A stretch of DNA of 64,000 nt from Dermatemys mawii (taxonomy: Eukaryota > Chordata > Testudines > Dermatemydidae). Position 1 is the first letter of the stretch. Each line of letters opens with the position of its first letter. The DNA lies in the NCBI GenBank assembly GCA_007922305.1, contig ML677365.1, positions 12,324,533-12,388,532 of the forward strand, written 5' to 3'. Made by a program: the position numbers and the translations under genes. Below are positions 11,765-22,899 of the stretch, one piece after another. Under the pieces are notes generated by a model. It had not been told where the DNA came from. It searched no databases and was given only the letters and a program-made list of their open reading frames with translations.

Positions 11765-11868
11765 AAAAACAAGGCGTCCAGTGGTATCTTAAAGACTAAC
11801 AGATGAGGTGCCACTGGACTCCTTGTTGTTTTTGTAGATACAGACTAACATAGCTACCCCCTGATACC
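11765..11868. repeat. Inverted repeat resembling Penelope-like terminal sequence
   Basis: Left arm 11765-11790 (AAAAACAAGGCGTCCAGTGG) and right arm about 11806-11833 (CCACTGGACTCCTTGTTG) are reverse complements with a few changes, 15 bp apart. The spacer CTTAAAGACTAACAGATGAG and the following ATACAGACTAACATAGCTAC match the style of the Penelope-like 3' end at 53.54 kb (GGCACCTTAAAGACTAAC). I read it as head-to-head element ends. Confidence 0.55.
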
Positions 11869-12488
11869 TGTGAGAGATAGCTTCCCGGAGACTGGTATAG
11901 TATTGAACCATCTTTCTACACTAAATTATTAATGGCTTTTAGCAATAAACATGACTGATGGATTATTTGGTCTCTTGAACATATTTCATAATGAACCAAG
12001 TGTAGTCAAGCAATTGACCATACAGTTTATCAACAAGTTGGATATTGATGATCTTAACGGGAATGGATGGAATTCAAGGACAGAATATTTTTTCCTGTTG
12101 GTCTAGTTTATTTTGGAACTGTGTATATTTATATTTTATCTGTAGTTAGAGTTTTAGACAATAGCATTTTAAAAATCTATCTATCCTTTATACAGGAATT
12201 GAAATACTGCTAAGGAGATGGGGCATTACATTATAATACTATAGGGGATGCATGATTCCATTATCTAGATATAATTAAGAAAAAATTAGAAAGAGAGTAA
12301 GTCTTTTTTTCTCCCATTGTGCCTGAAGCTCTTTAACAATGAGTTCAACTGCCAACTTCAGTATTGTGCAACTCAGAGACAGTGAATATAATTAAGAAGC
12401 ACTTGGAGCCACTCAGCACTGAATCTGTCAACTGAAATCAGAGCAAAGGGCAGCAGGCAGAATAGGTGAAGCAAAAAGTTCTGGTTAA
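11869..12488. other. Intronic sequence, no gene seen
   Basis: AT-rich, nothing recognised. Confidence 0.55.
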
Positions 12489-12492
12489 TTAC

Positions 12493-13152
12493 TGTGACAA
12501 AGCTCCAAGTCTGTACTTGTGGGTCCTGCGCTTCCTGGCAGATTTAGGGGCCTCAGAAACTCATCTAGGCCCCAGAGTGACCTCCCTTTCTCAGTATAAT
12601 TGGCAAGAGTCACCACCTAGTGAGTTGCCTTCGTCATAGGCCAGTATGGAAGATGGAAAAAGGGGGGAGCCCGGGCCCGCCCTCTACTCCGGACTCCAGC
12701 CCAGGGACCCTAATAGTATCAGCTAAGATGGCTGACCTTTTAGGCACAAAACACAATACAATTCCCTGGGCTACTTCCCCACAGCAGTCCCTGATTCTTC
12801 AAACTCCACTTCACCCTTACCTCAGGGCCTCCTTCCTTCAGTATGATATGTTGTCCTACACTCAGTCTCACCAACAGCATAACTTCCTTCCACAGCTCCT
12901 GACACCCACACCCACCTGACTAGCTGGGAGGTTTTTATCTGGTTTCAGCCAGTCCCTGATTGGCTTCAGGTGTCCCAATTAGGCTAGCTGTTCCTACTCC
13001 TTTCTAGAAGGTTCTTAATTGGCCCCAGGTGTCTTGATTGGCCTGGAGTAGCCTTTGTTTGGCTATCCAGGGAACAAGGACCTGCACATCCTGAGACTAA
13101 TATACCTGCCTTCCAGCACTCTCCTATATCCTTCTGGTCTGACTCCGTCACA
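12493..13152 (-). mobile_element. Solo LTR (copy 1), 660 bp, 4-bp target duplication
   Basis: The segment starts TGTGACAAAGCTCC and ends GACTCCGTCACA, with the TG...CA ends typical of LTRs, and is flanked by TTAC at 12489-12492 and 13153-13156. A 4-bp duplication fits a gammaretrovirus-like ERV. A second copy at 18294-18952 differs at about 27 positions by eye. No internal retroviral sequence adjoins it, so it is a solo LTR. A TATA-like GATAAAAACC on the minus strand near 12940 suggests minus orientation, the same direction as RIMS2. The plus-strand open frame at 12620-12919 recurs in the other copy only because the repeat is the same. Confidence 0.85.
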
Positions 13153-13156
13153 TTAC

Positions 13157-13905
13157 ATTCAACTTTTTTCCAACTAGGGCAGGAAATAGGAATTATAATT
13201 TGGTGAAGCGGGTGGAAGAAAAGTTACAATTATATTAATTTAAAAAACAGTTGTAGTTTCAGCCTGTGATAGGGGACACAAACATGAAAGTCTTAAGAAT
13301 TTATTTATTTTTTATTGACAAAGGGAACTGAGGTTTAAACCTGAGGTTGGAAATTCTGAGGAAGATGTAGTGCTGATGTCATTACTCAAAGATAATATAA
13401 TCTTGAATTAAAAATACAGGTATTATGCAAAGTAACATTCTAACAATTTGAATGACTACTAACTTCCAATAACACAACTTGTCATGCCTTATTTTTAAGT
13501 ATTGGCAGTAATCACATTAATTATGCCAGAAAGTTAGAGATCACACAAAATTGCATACTACATATTTTATAAAGAGTATGCAAAAGGTGTTTTGAAAGGA
13601 GGAAATGACCTAGGCACAATGTACACTTTCAGCATCAGATTTGCAGGTGTTGCATGACATTATCATTTTCTGGCTAACACAGTTTTTGAGAAGGAGAGGA
13701 TGAAGACGACAGCACACTGCCTGCAACTTTCTGAACACAATGAAAGGCTCCTTAGCTGCTTACCAATTAGAACTGTTTTTTTTTAAAAAAAAAAATACCT
13801 AAAATATATATCATTAGAAGACACAAGAGTCTCATGTATAATTTGTAGAATAAGGTCAACTTCAACAAACTTTCTTATCAATATAAAGATGAAACCATTC
13901 CTTAC
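13157..13905. other. RIMS2 intron just downstream of the exon
   Basis: AT-rich intronic DNA leading to the donor site at 13905. A T run joined to an A run near 13779-13796 is the only low-complexity feature. Confidence 0.6.
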
Positions 13906-14216
13906 CTGTCTGAAGTTGTGTCACTTGGAACCTGATGCTTCACCCCTGAACCATTTTTAATTGAGTCTTGTCTTGTGAGCACGTGAGATCTATTTTTATC
14001 CAAAGCTAGTGTGGATATGTCACCTGAGGGTCCCTGGTACCGAGACTGCTCCTGCAGCTTCGCTTTTTTCTCCTGAGGTGCTTCCTCGTTCCGCAACCCT
14101 CTAATACATTCTTGATCAGGCTGCTGAGGTGTAGTTGATCCACTGTTGTAGAACCAGGCTCCTGATTTTGTGAGGATTTCTTGTTGTTTTCGGCACAAGT
14201 TACATACCCACATTAC
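13906..14216 (-). CDS. RIMS2: RIMS2 exon: end of zinc finger, SGAWFY Rab3 motif, linker start
   Basis: The exon is 311 nt (103 codons plus 2 nt). It opens V-M-W-V-C-N-L-C, supplying the last CxxC pair of the zinc finger begun 47 kb upstream. Next come RKQQEIL and KSGAWFYNSG, the SGAWF-type element by which RIM and rabphilin contact Rab3. The rest is low-complexity linker rich in Q, E, K and S (NEEAPQEKK, TRQDSIKNGSG) ending SDTTSD plus AG of the next codon. The acceptor is tttatgcacag|GTAATG and the donor CAG|gtaagg; the intron stops the frame at once (taa), so the next coding exon lies outside the window. The protein continues from an upstream K codon, so the ATG inside this exon is not a start. 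Linker residues differ from mammalian RIM2 at several sites, which is normal for this disordered region. Confidence 0.95.
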
Positions 14217-16415
14217 CTGTGCATAAATTTAAATGAAAAACAAATTAGTTTTGTTAAAGAATACAAGGATAAAAAAGTTTTAGTTAAGCATGTGTCAGTT
14301 GGGATGCTAGTTCTGGAGGTACAAACAAGAGTATAACTTCTCTTCTTTAAAATAAAGTTACAGACAAGGTATTAATACGCATAACAAAATATGTCTAGAC
14401 AAATTTGGAAAGATAAGTTTCTTTAATAAAATATAATGCAAGAAAGTATTTTTGCTTCCATTCTTGCGTTTGCATTTACAGTAATTGGAAACATGGTAGA
14501 TGAATTTGCAAGATGTGGAAATAGAGGGGAAAAGATTATTATTAATAGATAAGAGTAACGTGATAAAAGCAATAAGATAGGGTCAAAATATTAAAAAATT
14601 GATTAAATTAAAGAAAAATCAGAGTTAGAAACTTTGGATCAGATCTTCAGCTGGTGCAGATAAATATAATTCTACTGACTTCAACTGTGATATGCTGATT
14701 TCACCAGCTTAATATTTGGACCTCTATATTTAATTGTAGTGATAAATGGGGGCATGTGACTGAGTTTTAAACTGCTGTAAATTAAATTAAATTAAATAGA
14801 TTTAATAAACACAAAGGTAAAAGTTCAATATTTATGGGAATGATTTTTAATAGTGAGGTGGAGAGATTATTTATGGGAATGATTTTTAACAATGAAATGG
14901 AAATATTATTTAACTCTTGTTTTGTGTTAATAATTGATTATTCAAAATTTATTTAAACTTCCCAATTATGTGACTATTACATATATTATATTTAGTTATT
15001 TTTATTCTAATAAAATGTGCTTGCCTACGGGGTCTTGAGATTGTAATTGATTACACTAGTGCAGGTCATTTCCAGAACTAGGTAATTTGGAACTTGATTA
15101 TGTAGCTAATCTTACCATAGTACAAAGCAAAAATATAAGTCTATATGCCAGAACATGTCCAAAGAGTAAAAACAAAAGTAATACTTTATAAACTCATTAT
15201 ACATCTATTTGTTTGTTTTAAAACAATTAATTTATATAGTACTCATTCACTAATTTAGTCTTCTAATTTCTTCCTTTTTTCATGTCTCAGCTTATCTCCT
15301 TTTTTATACTTCCTTCTACCATTTTGTGGTCTGTGTGCTGACATTTTTATACATCTTATGTACATATTTTTCAGGAGAACCACGCCCAGCTGTGGGTATG
15401 GCTAGTCATCCCCACTAACCACAGCTTGATCAGCCATTCATATTTTTTTATTTTGTACAATAAAACACTCAACCAGAACTTACTTAATGCTCCTGACCAG
15501 GTTTTTAGTAAATGTAACTAATGAGATGATATGGCTATAGAGGTGTAACACTCAATGTCTTAGTCAAGAAGAGAGTTCCAGTACAAAGAAAGACATCACA
15601 CTGAAAATGTAGTACTTGTCTCTTAACACAACTGCTCAAACCACCAAAAAATATCCACTATGAAGAAGCTACAAACTTTATGGTTCTTTTAATCTCCAAT
15701 GAGTTACTGAGTTGAAAACTTGGGCCAGGCTGCCTAATCAGTTCTGACCAAAAAATATTTCTATGGAAGCTTCATTTGGAAGATGACTTAAAAGAGAGAG
15801 GTCCTGATAAAGCTGTACTGAGTGGCTTCTTCAGTTGAAAACTTCATGGGTGATGCCAGCTTCTCTGATGCTATGAGGGGGTGTCCTTTTCATTTTGACT
15901 GTGACAATATCCTCATCATTAATATTCAGACTCTGAGAACTCACTTCAGCTCAATTCAGTGAGATTTTATTGACATGACAAATTATAAAAGCTTATCAAA
16001 GAGATGGACCCCCTTATGTATCTATAGGAGGTAGCCTGATTTCCCCACCATGAACATCACTGACATGTCAGACTTAACTATTTTCTATATATAAACATCC
16101 TGAAGACAGGTCTGCTACGCATCCCACAGATAAGTCAGAGCATAGACCAAGGCTCCAACATGAAATTTTAGAACGAAAGCAGGGAGACCATTTTGCCTTC
16201 TGAAATGGTATTAGGTTTTGTAATGGGTGACCACGGAAACTTGTAATTAGAGTTGGTCAGGAATTTTCAATAATTTAAAAAAAATCAGAAAAAAAACCCC
16301 AATTAATCAAATATCAAAACTTTTTGTGGGAAAATTTTGATGAAACTTTTGTCCAGAAGGTTTCTCAAGTCCAAGATAGAATTTCTAGTCAAAATGAGCG
16401 AGAGAGCAAGAGACC
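14217..16415. other. RIMS2 intron upstream of the 13.9-kb exon
   Basis: AT-rich. At 14640-14725 an old fold-back dispersed repeat is visible (TCAGCTGGTGCAG and its reversed partner TTTCACCAGCTTA around a central inverted segment). No coding evidence. Confidence 0.5.
14829..14906. repeat. Two tandem copies of a 39-bp unit
   Basis: The phrase TATTTATGGGAATGATTTTT recurs exactly 39 bp later (14829 and 14868), with the rest of the unit moderately conserved. Confidence 0.8.
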
Positions 16416-16423
16416 CCTTAGAA

Positions 16424-16796
16424 CAGTGGTTCTCAACCAGGGGTATATGTAACCCTGGAGTACTCAGAAGTCTTCGAAGGGGAATATCAACTCATCTAGG
16501 CAATTGCCTAGATTTACAACAAGCTACCTAAAAAGCACTAACCAAGTCAGTACAAACTAAAATTTCGTACAATGAGCTGTTTATACTGCTCTATATACTG
16601 TACACTGAAATGTAAATACAATATTTATATTCCAATTGGTTTTATAATTATATGGTAAAATGAAAAAGTAAGCAATCTTTTAATAATAGCATATTGTGAC
16701 ACTTTTATTTGTATGTCTGATTTTGTAAGCAAGTATGTTTTAGACAAATCAGACTTCTGAAAAAGGTACAATTGTCTGGATGATTGAGACTCACTG
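16424..16796. mobile_element. Non-autonomous hAT element, 373 bp
   Basis: The left end CAGTGGTTCTCAACC and the reversed right end CAGTGAGTCTCAATC are hAT-type terminal inverted repeats. CCTTAGAA (16416-16423) and CCCTAGAA (16797-16804) form an 8-bp target duplication with one change. The body is AT-rich without a transposase frame. Confidence 0.85.
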
Positions 16797-16804
16797 CCCT
16801 AGAA

Positions 16805-17472
16805 TAGCTTAATAGTTACAGAATAAGAAAGAGTGGAGACTTGAAGCTAGGTCTTACACAACCCAGTTGAGTACACTATTTGGTTATTATGGGATCTTTC
16901 TTGTTCTCACTCTTTTTGGTCACAAAAAACTTCGAAAGTTTTCCATTTTGTTTGAATGTAAAACAGGGGAAGGAAATTTGAAAATTTTCCTGGGATGGGA
17001 AAAACGCTTTCCATCCAGCAATAAATGTAATGTCTCTAGCTGCCTTCTGCAAAGGCTGAGTTTCTGCTGAATAAAGAGCTAAACTTTTCAGATGCATGAT
17101 ACTGTAATTAAAGACCCAATCCTGCAGTCATTACTGGGGCACAGAAGTCAGTGGCAATTTTGAATGAGTAACTCCCTGCAGTATCAGACCCTAAAAGTCT
17201 TCTTCACTATTTTCCTGGTATTGTTAGAGATTTAAAATGACTCACTGAAACCAAGCAGCATAAGCTGAACCACTCAGTATGTAACTCCTTAGTCCGCAGC
17301 TACTTTTTTACCTCAAAGTGGGGCACTTCAGGATGCCTAGCATTTTCACCTTTGCCACAAAGAAATGTGGTAGAGTGATCAGTCCTTCCAACAGAAAATG
17401 GTTGGAGGTTTCCCCCTCCAGGAGTCATGAACTTGCTCCTGGGTTAGCCACAGTGAGCTTCACAGAGAGAAA
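16805..17472. other. Intronic sequence with an old fold-back repeat
   Basis: At 17110-17195 the phrases ACCCAATCCTGCAGTCATTA and GAGTAACTCCCTGCAGTATC look like an old amniote dispersed fold-back repeat. Open frames at 16867-17097 are short and unrecognised. Confidence 0.45.
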
Positions 17473-17474
17473 TA

Positions 17475-19103
17475 CAGGAACTCCTCACTTAAAGTCGCCC
17501 CAGTTAACATTATTTCGATGTTAAGTTGCTGATCAATTAGGGAACATGCTCATTTAAAGTTGTTCAATGTTTCCTTAGAAAATCATTTGGCAGCAGCCTG
17601 CTTTGTCCACTGCTTGCAGGAAGAGCAGCCCGTTGGAGGTAGCTGGTAGGGGCTTGGAACCAGGGTGGACTAGTAGCCCCCCTATCAGCTGCCCACGCCC
17701 CTAAGTTCCCTGTGTGGCAGCCACCCAGCAGGTTATCAACTGCCAGCATTTCAGCTATCCCTCCCCCCACTGCCATGTGCTGCTCCTGCCCTCTGCCATG
17801 GAGCTGCTCCCGGGATCCTCCCCCTTGCTGGGGTGGAGGAGAGGAGAGGGGGAAAAGGGAGGGACTAATGTCAGGATGTCTCCCTCCCCACTGCTCCTGT
17901 GCCTCGCTTATTCCTTCTCCATAGCAGGGTGGGGACACAGACTGAGAGACAGAGAGAGCTTGGGGCAGCAGCTGCTGTCTCAACTTCCTGATCCACTTAA
18001 ATAGACAATGCACGTAAGAGTGGGGTGAGCATATTAAAAGGGGCAATGCGCATCTCTCACACACAGTGTGCATCTCTGTCTGCCATGCTGCCTTTTAGAA
18101 TGTGAGGCTACATTAACAACATGTTAATCCTTAAGGACTCAGCAAAAATATAGTTCATCAGTTCAGTTAATCAGTAAGGTATTCCCTGGGAAATATCCCA
18201 CTCTCTAACTTCACCACCTCAACCAAGCTTTACAATCATAATCGCTGTGTACAGTATTAAATTGTTTAAAATGTATACACTGGGTGTGTATATTGTGACA
18301 AAGCTCCAAGTCTGTACTTGTGGGTCCTGCGCTTCCTGGCAGATTGAGGGGCCTCAGAAACTCATCTAGGCCCCAGAGTGATCTCCCTTTCTCAGTATAA
18401 TTGGCAAGAGTCACCGCCTAGTGGGTTACCTTCATCACAGGCCAGTATGGAAGATGGAAAAGGGGGGAGCCCGGGCCCGCCCTCTACTCCGGACTCCAGC
18501 CCAGGGACCCTAATAGTATCAGCTAAGATGGCTGACCTTTTATCCACAAAACACAATACAATTCTCTGGGCTACTTCCCCACAGCAGTCTCCGCTTCTTC
18601 AAACCCCACTTCACCCTTACCTCAGGGCCTCCTTCCTTCTGTATGATATGTTGTCCAACACTCAGTCTCACCAACAGCATAACTTCCTCTCACAGCTCCT
18701 GACACCCACAGTCACCTGACTAACTGGGAGGTTTTTATCTGGTTTCAGCCAGTCCCTGATTGGCTTCAGGTGTCCCAATTAGGCTAGCTGTTCCTACTCC
18801 TTTCTAGAAGGTTCTTAATTGGCCCCAGGTGTCTTGATTGGCCTGGAGTAGCCTTTGTTTGGCTATCCAGGGAACAGGGACCTGCACATCCTGAGACTAA
18901 TATACCTGCCTTTCAGCACTCTCCTATATCTTTCTGGACTGACTCCATCACAATATATAGATTTTTTTGTCTGGTGAAAAATTTCCCTGGAACTTACCAC
19001 ACACACACACACCCATTTACGTTAATTCTTATGGAGAAATTGGATTCGCTTAACATCATTTCACTTAAAAAACGTAACTACAACGTTAAGCGAGGATTTC
19101 CTG
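17475..19103. mobile_element. Tc1/mariner-type non-autonomous element, interrupted by solo LTR
   Basis: The left end CAGGAACTCCTCACTTAAAG and the right end, reversed, CAGGAAATCCTCGCTTAACG are terminal inverted repeats, each bounded by TA (17473-17474 and 19104-19105), the Tc1/mariner target dinucleotide. The GC-richer body contains minus-strand open frames (17564-18073) with no transposase motif. The 659-bp solo LTR with its own 4-bp duplication is nested inside, so without the LTR the element is about 970 bp. Confidence 0.75.
18294..18952 (-). mobile_element. Solo LTR (copy 2), nested in a Tc1/mariner-like element
   Basis: The copy starts TGTGACAAAGCTCC and ends GACTCCATCACA. It is flanked by ATAT at 18290-18293 and 18953-18956, a 4-bp target duplication different from that of copy 1, so the two LTRs are independent insertions and not the two ends of one provirus. 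Same orientation as copy 1. No internal retroviral sequence adjoins it. Confidence 0.85.
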
Positions 19104-19105
19104 TA

Positions 19106-22100
19106 TACAAATTTCCTTCCCTTATAGCCCTGTGTGATTAATGAACTACTTCTGCAATAATACCAGCCTCTGCTGGGCTGTGTAGCTGAAAACCTAGCTC
19201 AGCACATAGCAGCACAGTTGCTAATGCCACTAGACAGCTGAGAAAACAGGTATTTTTATGATAGAAGTTGGATCAACAACTGTCCCTTTCTTTAAAGGCA
19301 CTACACAATCTTAAAGTGATATGAATCTGTGGTATCTGGTTTGTCATTTCATTTCTACTCTAAAGTTTGGAATCTGTTTCTCATAGACTGCCACTGAGAT
19401 TGGATCTGCTCCTTTGTTTCTGATGACACTCCAGTGAAGTAATCATAGCATATCCAACTGACTTCTCAGAAAAATCAAATTGGCTCCAAAGATATTTCAT
19501 TATGTTTCTTATAGAGTTTCACAGCAAAATGGATCAAATCTGAATGAAATTACACTATATATGTTTAAAAAAACCCTATAAAACATAAAAATAAGGGAAA
19601 TTGAAAACAAAAAGCTTTATTAAAGTGGGCTATGCTAGAGTAAACTTTGAAATATAGCATGCCAAAAATATATAGCCCTTTGCTTTTCATATATTTCATC
19701 ATTTTACCTGTTTGCTAATATCAGAAATACCAGCTGTAACTAATAGTTATTTTCAAATACATTGCAGAATTTATTAATGAGGAAAGCTGCTTCTTATATT
19801 TAGATGTTCAGATTGTTGAGATAAGCAGTTATGGTTTTCTTTTAAAGTAACATTAAAGAACTAACAAAAACCCACTGTCACATATTTAATTAATGTACAC
19901 AAAGATATTCAGGCTCTGATTTATTAGAGGTCAGAGTTGATTTCTACATCTTATTCCTCAGTCTATAGTAGCATTCCTGTTTTAAAAAATATCTATTTCC
20001 AGTAGCACACACAATATGCTAAGGTTATATTTTGTTTTAACGCTGAGAAAGACTGATTCATGCTCTGACGAAATCATAATCTAAAGACAATTTGCAAACT
20101 GCACTTGCATTTTAACTCCTCTATCCATTGTTTAACAGCAATCTGGAAAAAATATATAGAAGAAAACAATGTGTGCCTATACTAACATAGAAGATTCTGG
20201 GTGTGAATTATTTTAAAAACTAGTAGTGTCCATCTTAAATGGAGAAAAACACAAAATTCTGCTCTAACACCTCTAATAATTTTCATTTCTGAAGTTACCA
20301 AAAAACTTGCATCCTGAAAGATTGCCAGTATCTTTTGAAATACAAATGTATATTAATTCACAGTAAAGACTGAAACACCATCTAGTGCCTTTAGTAGGTA
20401 TTGCTGATGTTCAAAAAAATTAAATGTTCTTTACTAATATGTCACAATAACTATATAAGATATAGCAAAGATGACATTTCCATATTAACTCTGAATTTAG
20501 CTTATTTTTCAAAACACACTTTCTTCTTCTTTTTTTACATAGCTCTCTGTTTTTAGCCAAGTACTGACCAAATTGAAGATACAGATTTACCTAAATCTCC
20601 ACCTTATTTTGACTCTACACAATCCTAATCTGTACAAGAAACAAAGAAGCTCCCAATGTTTTAGCATGGGCTTTTCTTTGCTCCATCATCACTTAATGGA
20701 CACAATATGCTAAGCTTTTGACTACTACCACCACCTCTGAAGAGCACTGGTGGCTAGTACCACTACATTTGAACCAATCTTTTTGAATAAATAATTATAT
20801 CTCCTACTTTCACAGCTACTATCTTAATATTGTTGGAAAGATAATCAGACTCCTCAAAGACAGAAATGTCAGTCTAATCAGTCAATGTCTGGAGAAGGCC
20901 AATGAACATTTACACAGAAGATAAGAGCGACCCATCGGTAGCAATCTCAGACATAGTTATACTAAGAAGTATTATCTGTGTTCTTTCTTACACGCCAATT
21001 TACTACTTCACAGAATGTAACAGTAATTCTTCTTAACAACAGAACAAAACTTATCCACTATTTTAAATCCATTTGTAATTGCAATGTACACAGTATTGCT
21101 TAGCTATAAATAATCTTTGCCTGCAGATTTCTTGTAATGTAAAAATACATCTTAAATTTAAACAAATGGATTGAAATTCCAAGTCATTTTTATTTCAAAC
21201 CTTTACAATAAATTATATGAAAAGTAAGACTGCTATAGCTGCAAAAAATTACCATTTGCTATACGTCTAGATAATATTAAAAATACAGGATGTATCACAT
21301 TAAATTATATAAAAAATAGATCTTATAATAATCAAAATACTTGAGATTATCAATAGAGGGGCATAACCAAAACTATAGATCATGTATTTGATTGTGTACT
21401 AGTTACAAGTTTGATTGTGATCACAGGTGTACTATATTTCAAGAATAAGACCAGATCACCTGCTTATGTTTAACTAAGAGATGAAAGTGTATTTTAAAAA
21501 AGGCCCAACACATGTTCGATTTGTCACTTGCCTTGTACATCTTTAGCAGAAAATAAGTACCTGCAATAACTAGGCTATTTAGCTGTAATAATAAAAAGTA
21601 TGTTAAAAGTGGATTTTAGGCCACAAAACTATGCTGAAATGGTACTGAGGCTCTTTGAGCAAAGTCAGTGCCGATTATTACAATACTGTCAATTCTCTGG
21701 GGATCCCAGGTGCCAGGAGTAGCTTGAAATGTTAGTGTGCTGTTTATTGCTTATGCGCCATGGAGTTCCCCAGAATGTGGCAGTGTCTCTTTAAATATTG
21801 TGTTTTCTCCTCATTTTTCAGACAGATAAAATGCTTTAAGTAGTAAATCCTGGCCTGAATCCAGATTGTGCCAGATCTATAACGTTAGTTTCAATGAGAT
21901 GAGTTACAGTTGGTCAATCATCAACTTCACTAATCGTGTTGACTAATGTATGTCCTTTTTACCATTTATTGATGCTAAAGGACTCAGTGCCATCTTGGAA
22001 CAGCACAATAACTGAAGTCATCCTGTGCAAAATAGGAGTACTTCAATGTCTGTTTTGGTCACTGCTGGAGATTTATAATATAAACTACGAAACAGCTGCT

Positions 22101-22899
22101 TCAGGACAGTCCTTAGAGAACATAAGAAAGAGCTCTTAATAAATTAGGATTATGCATATGGTAAAATCTGTTACGTTGGACAATTTGGCCACATTTGCAT
22201 TTTCCTAGTGAAAACTGGATCACCTTTAGCATCCTTCTCTCTGGCTCCAAACTGTACTGGGCCTTCCTCATTTTGCAAAATAGCAACAAGGGATTTCAGT
22301 GAGCTATTAGTTTAATCTCTGTTTCTCTTGGCAGGAGTCACTTCTAGACATAATCTAACTCAGAAAATGAGAGACTGATCTACCTTTCTTGAGAAGGTTA
22401 TTTTACCTCGTCATTGGTTTCTTTCTAAGATACTGAAGCTTCCCAGAGCTTTTCAGCAGCACACCAACAGCCCAGGACAATCTAAAATTAGTAGTGTAAA
22501 ACAGAGGTCATAAACTCTTCAGTGTTCTTCCTGTTGCACACAAGCATATACCTTAAGAAGCCCTTTGAATCAAAGGAATATTCTTTGGGACTTGCCAAAG
22601 GTATTTATTCTCATCCTACTTGGTTGCATAAAAGGTTAAAATACTGGCTTTCATCAGATTTCTAAACAAGAATTTTCATATTTTCCTTTCCCTCAAGTTT
22701 GGATACTCTAATGGTTGAGGCAACTAATTCCAGAATTTACTGTACACAGCATGCTGAAAAAAATGAAAAGCTAGAATTACTGGGGAAACAAATATTACCT
22801 TTTACTGGGTACACTCTGATTAATGCCAGCCAATAGATTATGATTGCTAAAGCATCATACTGAACCATATCAAAGGCCACTATCCATGTTCACAAGGCA
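19106..22899. other. Long intronic stretch, no gene or clear repeat seen
   Basis: About 3.8 kb of AT-rich DNA. Small open frames (for example 21936-22139) have no recognised domain. This is one of the longest stretches where I see no transposable element. Confidence 0.5.

Noticed and set aside
12620..12919. Open frame conserved at 12620-12919 and 18378-18719
   Set aside because: Both are the same place in two copies of one solo LTR, so the conservation reflects shared repeat ancestry. The likely LTR sense strand is the other one.
13902..14213. ATG-initiated reading of the 13.9-kb exon as its own gene ending at taa
   Set aside because: The ATG is an internal Met of RIM2 and the taa is intronic, just past a consensus donor site.
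17564..18073. 169-codon minus-strand open frame
   Set aside because: It lies inside a TA-flanked inverted-repeat element, has biased GC-rich composition, and shows no transposase or other motif.
12489..18956. A full-length provirus with LTRs at 12.5 and 18.3 kb
   Set aside because: The 4-bp flanks differ between the copies, and a host exon plus unrelated elements fill the interval.
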